From positions 1 through 11,528 of the forward strand of contig CAZIRO010000086.1 of assembly GCA_964541595.1 (NCBI GenBank): a stretch of DNA of 11,528 nucleotides, written 5' to 3'. Below are positions 6,962 through 11,528 of the stretch, piece by piece. Under the pieces are notes generated by a model. It worked only from the letters and a program-made list of their open reading frames with translations. It did no database searches and had not been told where the DNA came from. Made by a program: the position numbers and the translations under genes. Source of the stretch: CAZIRO01 sp964541595. Its GTDB lineage: Bacteria > Acidobacteriota > HRBIN11. Position 1 is the first letter of the stretch, and each line of letters opens with the position of its first letter.

Positions 6962-8680
6962 TTATTGAATCCGAACACGCACGATTTCCCGACCGTTCGC
7001 ATCGTACAGGTGCGCTGCACAGGCCATACAGGGGTCGAACGAGTGGACCGTGCGCAGGATCTCCAGCGGTTCCTCCGGATTGTGCAGCGGAGTGCCTTCC
7101 AGTGCGGCTTCATAGGGTCCGGGCTGTCCGGCTGCATCGCGGGGTCCCCCGTTCCATGTGGAGGGAACCACGACCTGATAGTGCGCGATCTTGCCGTTGC
7201 GAATCGTGACCCAGTGACCGAGCGCACCGCGAGGTGCTTCCATGTACCCGAATCCGCGCGCTTCCGGTGGCCATGTGCTCGGGTCCCATTTCGTGTTGTT
7301 GAACATCGTCGTGTCGCCGGAACGAATGCGCTGGATAATCCGGTCGTATACGATGCCCAGGTATTCGGCCATGACCCACGCTTCGATCGCCCGTGCCGCC
7401 GTGCGACCCAGAGTGGAAAACAGGGCTTCCAGTGGCAGATCGAGTTTCTGCAATACGTAGTTGACCTTTTCCTTCACGGACGGATGCCCCTTGGCATAGG
7501 CGACCAGCATACGCGCGAGTGGCCCGACTTCCATCGCATGTCCGCGCCAGCGAGGGGCTTTCAGCCAGGAGTATTTCCGTTCCACATCCAGATACTCGTA
7601 CGGGGGTTGTGGCCCCGTATAGTTCGGTGTCGTTTCACCGTTGAACGGGTGCAGCAACAGGTTGTCGCCACGGCTGTATCGATAGTACGAGTGCGCCACC
7701 GATTCCTGAACCTGTTCGGGATCTTTCGGATCAACGTCGTGGACGGTCGTGAGGTCGCAGTTGAGAATAGCACCGCGCGGCAGATACAGCCGGTCGATTT
7801 CCGAGGTTTTGCCCTCCGGAAGTTCACCATACGCCAGAAAGTTGCCCACACCACCGCCCCATTGCGTCCACTCTTTGTAAAAACCCGCGATCGCGATGAG
7901 ATCGGGAATGTACACCTTTTCCACAAATGCGAGCATTTCATCGATATGCGTTTTGATGACGGACAGTACTTCGGCGTTCACCACAGACGGGGAGGACAGG
8001 TTCACGGAGAACGGCAATCCGCCGACCACAAAGTTCGGATGCGGGTCCTTGCCACCGAGGAAGGTCAAAATCCGGATCACGTGTCGCTGCCAGTCCAGTG
8101 CCTCCAGATAGTGTGCGACCCCGAGAAGGTCGGCTTCCGGCGGGAGTTTGTAACCGGGATGGTCCCAGTATGCGTTATCGAAGATCCCGAGTTGTCCGGA
8201 TTCCACGAACTGCTGGAGTTTCTTCTGCACGGATGCAAAATAGGCGGCACTCGATTTCGGCCAGTCGGAAATCTGATGCGCGAGTTCAGCCGTCTGTTTC
8301 GGATCGGCTTTGAGCGCATTGGGCACGTTGACCCAATCCAGCGCGTGCAGGTGATAGAAGTGCATCACGTGGTCATGCGCGTTCTGTGTCGCGATCATCA
8401 GGTTCCGGAAGTCCTGTGCCAGCGGGGGAACGTCAATCCCGAGAGCGTCTTCTACCGCGCGAATGGACGCATAAGCATGTACCGTCGTGCATACGCCGCA
8501 GATCCGTTGTGTAAACGCCCAGGCATCGCGCGGGTCACGGCCGATAAGGATGATCTCCACACCCCGCCACATTGTGCAGGACGAGTAAGCCCGCGTGATC
8601 TTGCCGCCGTCAACCTCCGCTTCGATCCGGAGATGCCCCTCAATGCGGGTGATGGGGTCCACCACAACCCGTGCCATCAT
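6962..8680 (-). CDS. [NiFe] hydrogenase large (catalytic) subunit, group 1 type
   Basis: This subunit carries the Ni-Fe(CN)2CO active site. It is 572 residues long. The N-terminal L1 motif RICGVCTTVHA provides Cys61 and Cys64, with His68; the C-terminal L2 motif DPCMACAAH provides Cys551 and Cys554 and ends at His557. RIEGH (12-16) has the Glu expected for proton transfer. A 15-residue tail (LYDANGREIVRVRIQ) follows His557 and should be cut by the operon's endopeptidase. The segments GRDPRDAWAF, HDHVMHFYHLHALDW and DWPKSS are typical of membrane-bound uptake enzymes. The start overlaps the small-subunit stop (ATGA). Two adjacent ATGs follow GGAGG, and the second (8677) is better spaced. The enzyme oxidises H2; group assignment below group 1 is not attempted. 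Confidence 0.97.
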   Translation of the reverse strand: MMARVVVDPITRIEGHLRIEAEVDGGKITRAYSSCTMWRGVEIILIGRDPRDAWAFTQRICGVCTTVHAYASIRAVEDALGIDVPPLAQDFRNLMIATQNAHDHVMHFYHLHALDWVNVPNALKADPKQTAELAHQISDWPKSSAAYFASVQKKLQQFVESGQLGIFDNAYWDHPGYKLPPEADLLGVAHYLEALDWQRHVIRILTFLGGKDPHPNFVVGGLPFSVNLSSPSVVNAEVLSVIKTHIDEMLAFVEKVYIPDLIAIAGFYKEWTQWGGGVGNFLAYGELPEGKTSEIDRLYLPRGAILNCDLTTVHDVDPKDPEQVQESVAHSYYRYSRGDNLLLHPFNGETTPNYTGPQPPYEYLDVERKYSWLKAPRWRGHAMEVGPLARMLVAYAKGHPSVKEKVNYVLQKLDLPLEALFSTLGRTAARAIEAWVMAEYLGIVYDRIIQRIRSGDTTMFNNTKWDPSTWPPEARGFGYMEAPRGALGHWVTIRNGKIAHYQVVVPSTWNGGPRDAAGQPGPYEAALEGTPLHNPEEPLEILRTVHSFDPCMACAAHLYDANGREIVRVRIQ

Positions 8681-9822
8681 GGACCTCCTTCGGGAGGTTC
8701 AACGGGGGTTTCTGTTTCGGCGAGTTCCTCGGCTTTACGTTCGGCTTTGCGTACGGCCCATGTGTAGATCGCATGCGCCAGTACCCCGACGGCCGAGGCA
8801 CCGACCACAGCGGTACCGATCCGATCGGCACGCTGTTCCACACCAAATCCACGGACTTTCGGTAAACGCTCGTAGAACGGCGTGAATCGATCCCAGAAAT
8901 CCCGTTCCGAACACCCGAGACAGGGATGACCGGCTTTAACCGGCCAGCTCGCCTGGATGTTCCATCGCCAGGCAGCACAGATGTTGTACGTTTCCGGTCC
9001 CTTGCAGCCGAGTTTGTACAGGCAGTACCCCTGCCGCGCGCCGTAGTCATCGAATGCGAGCGCATACTGACCGGCGTCGAAATGGGGTCTCCGTTCACAG
9101 GTGTCGTGGATGCGTTTGCCGTATGCAAACAGCGGTCGCCGTTGGGCATCGACATCGGGCAGACGTTTGAATACCAGGTAGTGCACCAGCACGCCCATCA
9201 ATACGTCCGGATTGGCAGGACATCCCGGCAGGTTGATCACCGGTTTGGTGCGCACCACGTCTTCTACCGCCACGGCACCCGTCGGATTCGGTCGGGCTTT
9301 CGGCAGTCCACCGAATGCGGCACAGGTGCCCACGGCCACGAATACGAGTGCGTACGGTTCGACTTCACGGATGATCTGGAGTGCGGATTTGCCACCGATC
9401 GTACAGTAAATCCCGTTGTCCCGCGTGGGGATCGACCCCTCGACCACGACGATCACCTGCCCCCTGTTCGCCTCCAGGGCTTTTTCGCGTGCCTGCTCCG
9501 CACGATGTCCCGCCGCCGCCATCAGGGTCTCGTGATAGTCCAGTGAGATCGCGTCCAGTACGGCCTGCGCCACCGAGGGGGAGTTCGCCCGTGTGAACGA
9601 TTCCGTATTGCCGGCACAGTCCTGAAACTCCAGCCAGATCACCGAGGGCCTGCGGCGTTGGACAGCATTTTCCAGCGCATGCGCAATCCGGGGGATCCAC
9701 AGGTCGGAGAGTCCGAGCAATACCGACATGCGCGCACAGAATTTCAGGAACTCCCGACGGTGCATGGACACGTCCAGGAGTCCCGTACGGTCCCAGGTAT
9801 GCAATGTACGTAATCCGTCCAT
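8677..9822 (-). CDS. [NiFe] hydrogenase small subunit, Tat-exported, with an altered proximal-cluster ligand
   Basis: This is the electron-transfer subunit, 381 aa. The Tat signal is HRREFLKF (21-28) followed by a hydrophobic stretch and a likely cut after AHA (47-49). A C-terminal membrane helix (~336-357) would anchor the enzyme to cytochrome b. Distal cluster ligands are His239, Cys242, Cys267 and Cys273; medial ligands are Cys282, Cys301 and Cys304. The proximal set is Cys69, Cys167 and Cys201, but the position usually occupied by the second Cys is Asn72 in QDCAGNTES. The two supernumerary Cys of O2-tolerant [4Fe-3S] enzymes are absent (Gly71, and Gly at 171/172). ATG 9822 was chosen over 9840 because GGGGGAG sits just before it. 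It is the first gene after a sigma-54 promoter. Confidence 0.96.
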   Translation of the reverse strand: MDGLRTLHTWDRTGLLDVSMHRREFLKFCARMSVLLGLSDLWIPRIAHALENAVQRRRPSVIWLEFQDCAGNTESFTRANSPSVAQAVLDAISLDYHETLMAAAGHRAEQAREKALEANRGQVIVVVEGSIPTRDNGIYCTIGGKSALQIIREVEPYALVFVAVGTCAAFGGLPKARPNPTGAVAVEDVVRTKPVINLPGCPANPDVLMGVLVHYLVFKRLPDVDAQRRPLFAYGKRIHDTCERRPHFDAGQYALAFDDYGARQGYCLYKLGCKGPETYNICAAWRWNIQASWPVKAGHPCLGCSERDFWDRFTPFYERLPKVRGFGVEQRADRIGTAVVGASAVGVLAHAIYTWAVRKAERKAEELAETETPVEPPEGGP

Positions 9823-9827
9823 GGTTG

Positions 9828-9835
9828 CTCCCCCC
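9828..9835 (-). promoter_or_regulatory. Ribosome binding site deciding the small-subunit start
   Basis: A G-rich Shine-Dalgarno sequence (GGGGGGAG) ends 5 nt before ATG 9822. It falls inside the longer reading frame that begins at 9840, so 9822 is the better start. Confidence 0.75.
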
Positions 9836-9897
9836 AACATACGGTCAAAAGACGGTTCAATCCATCGGATGGTCTAATGCTATCCCGCTGGCAAAAG

Positions 9898-9913
9898 AGC
9901 AATTTCTGTGCCA
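9898..9913 (-). promoter_or_regulatory. Sigma-54 (RpoN) -24/-12 promoter for the hydrogenase operon
   Basis: Read on the minus strand the site is TGGCACAGAAATTGCT, an exact match to the TGGCAC-N5-TTGCW consensus. The predicted start of transcription is near 9887, giving a leader of about 65 nt before ATG 9822. Sigma-54 promoters driven by NtrC-family activators are known for several uptake hydrogenase operons, such as those controlled by HoxA or HupR. No activator gene is in the window. Confidence 0.88.
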
Positions 9914-9999
9914 GAATAAACCCCGATCCACGACTTCTGCAGATGTTCGTCCGGTAAGAATGCATTCGCATCCCGTGAAGTTCGATACCTGGGACGATG

Positions 10000-10017
10000 T
10001 GATACATATCGGTATCA
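10000..10017. promoter_or_regulatory. Inverted repeat, candidate upstream activator site
   Basis: TGATAC and GTATCA form perfect 6-bp arms around a 6-bp spacer. The centre is about 120 bp upstream of the predicted sigma-54 start at 9887, the usual distance for an enhancer-binding protein. A related half-site (CGATACC) lies at 9983-9989. The site also lies within 40 bp of the cytochrome c start, so it could be an operator for that gene instead. Confidence 0.5.
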
Positions 10018-10035
10018 ATTTTGAGACGGTGAAAT

Positions 10036-10413
10036 ATGCGCCGAGGGGGCGTGGACCGGTACGCGTTCGTGCAATGGAGCGCGGTGTTCGGTATCGGATT
10101 GCTGATGGGGGGATGGATCGCCTGTACCCGGGGTGATCCGCAACGTGGGGCCGCACTGTTTCAAACACGATGTGCGCACTGTCATACCATCGGACGGGGC
10201 CGGAAACGGGCACCGGATCTGCGGGGCGTCACCCGACGGTGGAGTCGAAAAATGTTGCGCGCATGGCTGAACGATCCGGACAGGATCTACCGGCAGATGG
10301 GGCAGCGCCCGCTTCATGAAGATTTTCCACCCATGCCCCGGACCGTCCTCACGCCGCAGGAAATCGAGGACCTCATCGTATTTCTCGAGGCATCTGATGC
10401 ACAGCATCAGTGA
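10036..10413 (+). CDS. Small membrane-bound or lipoprotein single-haem cytochrome c
   Basis: This 125-residue class I-type cytochrome c has one haem motif, CAHCH (Cys46, Cys49, His50), and a probable axial Met100 in FPPMPRTVLT, followed by the usual C-terminal helix EIEDLIVFLEA. An N-terminal hydrophobic segment (about 11-29) ends in GWIAC. This could be a degenerate lipobox at Cys30, a membrane anchor or a cleavable signal. It would act in the periplasm as a one-electron carrier. It is divergent from the hydrogenase operon across a 213-bp shared control region, which suggests co-regulation, but its redox partner is unknown. ATG 10036 has only a weak ribosome site; GTG 10051 follows GAGGGGGC closely and is an alternative. 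I saw no convincing sigma-70 promoter for it. Confidence 0.9.
   Translation: MRRGGVDRYAFVQWSAVFGIGLLMGGWIACTRGDPQRGAALFQTRCAHCHTIGRGRKRAPDLRGVTRRWSRKMLRAWLNDPDRIYRQMGQRPLHEDFPPMPRTVLTPQEIEDLIVFLEASDAQHQ
10394..10410 (+). other. Hairpin at the very end of the cytochrome c gene
   Basis: CTGATGC and GCATCAG form a perfect 7-bp stem with a 3-nt loop, ending directly before the TGA stop. No T-run follows, so it is not a classical intrinsic terminator. It may be an mRNA 3'-end or stability element, or a chance result of the codons. Confidence 0.5.
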
Positions 10414-10542
10414 CGGAACGTGCACGGGAACGGACCCGGTTCATATGGATGACTTCCCGCGCCCCTGCCTCGTCATTGTGGGGTGCACCACGGGTTTGGA
10501 CGTGGGAGATGGTGTCCTGTAAAATACGTCCCGGAGGACGTT
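10414..10542 (+). promoter_or_regulatory. Intergenic gap with weak promoter-like sequence before the Fe-S gene
   Basis: The 129-bp gap holds no coding sequence that I recognise. TTGGAC (10496-10501) and TAAAAT (10520-10525), 18 bp apart, are a weak match to sigma-70 elements and would give a leader of only about 10 nt. The gene may simply be read through from the cytochrome c. Confidence 0.3.
10526..10541 (+). promoter_or_regulatory. Hairpin enclosing the ribosome site of the Fe-S gene
   Basis: ACGTCC and GGACGT form a perfect 6-bp stem with the tetraloop CGGA. The Shine-Dalgarno GGAGG (10533-10537) is split between the loop and the stem, and the stem ends one base before the ATG at 10543. 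Folding would hide the ribosome site. Confidence 0.5.
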
Positions 10543-11528
10543 ATGACCGTACCGTCATCGTCCACCGACCGGATGTCCTGGAAGATCGCCAAGTCCGCAC
10601 TGGATCAGATTGTGGCCGCATTGCGTCGGGACGGGTACTGCGTGGTCGGACCGACCGTGCGCGACGGTGCCATCGTATATGCGGAGATCGCCTCCGTGCG
10701 TGATCTCCCGATCGGCTGGACAGACGTACAGGACGCCGGTGTTTACCGTCTGCGCCGCAGATCGGACGACGCCTATTTTGGCTATACAGTGGGACCCCAT
10801 TCCTGGAAAGCGTTTCTATACCCCCCGCAACAGGTATTGTGGCGGGCACGCCGTGCGGGCGACCGGTGGCAGATCACCCGCGCAGAAGACGATCCGCCCC
10901 GATACGCGTTCCTCGGTGTCCGTTCGTGTGATCTGCATGCGATCGCGATACTCGATCGGATCCTCATGCAGGGCGATACGGCAGATCCGTTCTATGCCGC
11001 CCGGCGGGAGCGGGTGTTCATCATCGCGGTGAACTGTACGGTGGCCGGAAGAACGTGTTTCTGTGTTTCCATGGGTACAGGACCGCGATGTACGTTCGGA
11101 TTTGATCTGGCGTTGACCGAACTGTCCGATGGGTTTTTACTCGAGGTGGGTACGGAACGTGGGGCGTCCCTGCTGGCCGGGATACCGCATACGGCAGCAT
11201 CGGACGAGGATCTGCGTCAGGCGGAAACCGCGATCCAACGAACGGCTCAGTCGATGGGACGTACCGTACAGACAGAGGGTCTGCGGGATCTCCTGTACCG
11301 CAATATGGAACATCCGCACTGGCAGGCGATTGCGGAACGGTGTTTGACCTGCGCCAACTGCACCATGGTGTGTCCCACGTGTTTTTGCGTATCGGTCGAA
11401 CAGGTTACGGACCTGCAGGGACGCACGGCCGAGCGCGTGCGGCGGTGGGACTCGTGTTTTACGATGGAATTCACCTATACGGCCGGTCAGCCGATCCGTC
11501 GAAGTCCGCAGTCGCGATATCGACAGTG
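10543..11528 (+). CDS. Sulfhydrogenase beta-like 4Fe-4S dicluster protein, N-terminal part (runs off right edge)
   Basis: The visible 328 residues match the iron-sulfur subunit family found with group 3b [NiFe] hydrogenases (sulfhydrogenase beta, HydB) and related AsrA-like proteins. Family segments are FLGVRSCDLHAI (123-134), NCTVAGRTCFCVSMGTGP (164-181) and GFDLALTE (186-193). A ferredoxin-type motif, CLTCANCTMVCP (Cys267, Cys270, Cys273, Cys277), is followed by Cys280, Cys282 and WDSC (Cys305). The second cluster motif would lie past the edge. The protein would pass electrons between an FAD/NAD(P) subunit and a partner; it has no signal peptide, so it is cytoplasmic. ATG 10543 has GGAGG 5 nt upstream. 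Whether it belongs to a second hydrogenase or another oxidoreductase depends on genes outside the window. Confidence 0.9.
   Translation, partial: MTVPSSSTDRMSWKIAKSALDQIVAALRRDGYCVVGPTVRDGAIVYAEIASVRDLPIGWTDVQDAGVYRLRRRSDDAYFGYTVGPHSWKAFLYPPQQVLWRARRAGDRWQITRAEDDPPRYAFLGVRSCDLHAIAILDRILMQGDTADPFYAARRERVFIIAVNCTVAGRTCFCVSMGTGPRCTFGFDLALTELSDGFLLEVGTERGASLLAGIPHTAASDEDLRQAETAIQRTAQSMGRTVQTEGLRDLLYRNMEHPHWQAIAERCLTCANCTMVCPTCFCVSVEQVTDLQGRTAERVRRWDSCFTMEFTYTAGQPIRRSPQSRYRQ

Noticed and set aside
6767..8767. A very long plus-strand open frame (about 666 codons) opposite the cytochrome b and large-subunit genes, with similar long open frames at 1903-3612 and 4367-5578.
   Set aside because: They lie antisense to unmistakable hydrogenase and hyp genes, show no recognisable domain, and are rich in Arg, His, Pro and Gly as expected for the reverse frame of GC-rich coding DNA.
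9565..9822. Classification of the hydrogenase as the O2-tolerant [4Fe-3S] type because of its aerobic-looking context.
   Set aside because: The two extra cysteines of that type are absent, and one standard proximal cysteine is missing as well.
9862..9872. A short inverted repeat CCATC-G-GATGG in the hydrogenase leader.
   Set aside because: The stem is only 5 bp with a one-base loop, too small to form a believable RNA hairpin.
9888..9903. A second sigma-54-like site on the plus strand (CTGGCAAAAGAGCAA) facing the cytochrome c gene.
   Set aside because: It has GG but no GC at the required distance; it arises from partial symmetry of the minus-strand promoter.
9958..9967. A 10-bp palindrome, GAATGCATTC, in the divergent region.
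   Set aside because: It is short and isolated with no second copy; chance is a sufficient explanation.
10012..10024. An IHF-like site (TATCAATTTTGAG) near the sigma-54 promoter.
   Set aside because: The 3' half does not match the IHF consensus, and it lies outside the stretch between promoter and candidate activator site.

Overview
The window carries one long minus-strand [NiFe] hydrogenase operon that fills about the first 9.8 kb. A short, divergent plus-strand redox operon begins at about 10.04 kb and runs off the right end. The hydrogenase is a group 1-type, membrane-bound uptake enzyme: a Tat-exported Fe-S small subunit with a C-terminal membrane anchor, a catalytic large subunit and a b-type cytochrome. 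A Tat signal, a quinone-linked cytochrome b, a c-type cytochrome and a near-perfect sigma-54 promoter point to a bacterium, probably Gram-negative, that lives on or supplements with H2. Base composition is moderately GC-rich, and strong GGAGG-type ribosome sites and 1-4 nt gene overlaps are frequent. I cannot name the phylum from the sequence.

Minus-strand layout, in transcription order from the right: small subunit (9822-8677), large subunit (8680-6962), cytochrome b (6949-6260), maturation endopeptidase (6263-5772), hypC (5772-5482), hypD (5485-4331), a stand-alone PurN-like formyltransferase (4325-3534), a stand-alone crotonase-fold protein (3537-2677), hypE (2673-1621), hypA (1584-1177), hypB (1219-542) and the start of hypF (593 to the left edge). 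Nearly every junction is an overlap or a gap under 15 nt. The exception is the 36-nt hypE-hypA gap, which holds a palindromic 9-bp tandem repeat. HypF and HypE make the cyanide ligands, HypC and HypD assemble the Fe(CN)2CO unit, HypA and HypB insert nickel, and the endopeptidase trims the large subunit. All core maturation genes are therefore present in one apparent transcription unit.

The most interesting part is the formyltransferase-crotonase pair between hypD and hypE. The same two folds are fused in HypX/HoxX, the enzyme that makes the active-site CO from formyl-tetrahydrofolate through formyl-CoA. Here they are two genes overlapping by ATGA. The formyltransferase keeps the PurN-type Asn/His/Asp triad. 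The crotonase lacks both enoyl-CoA hydratase glutamates and instead has a Tyr and a Glu nine residues apart, as I recall for HypX. I infer a two-protein CO-ligand synthase. The second oddity is in the small subunit: one of the four cysteines that should hold the proximal [4Fe-4S] cluster is Asn (Asp-Cys-Ala-Gly-Asn), and the extra cysteines of the O2-tolerant [4Fe-3S] type are absent.

The 213-bp divergent region (9823-10035) has a textbook -24/-12 sigma-54 promoter facing the hydrogenase operon. An inverted repeat lies about 120 bp upstream of the predicted start, where an enhancer-binding activator would sit. The plus strand then encodes a small single-haem cytochrome c with an N-terminal membrane or lipoprotein segment. 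After a 129-bp gap comes the N-terminal 328 residues of an iron-sulfur protein of the sulfhydrogenase beta-subunit type. No tRNA, rRNA, CRISPR array, insertion sequence or integrase was seen.
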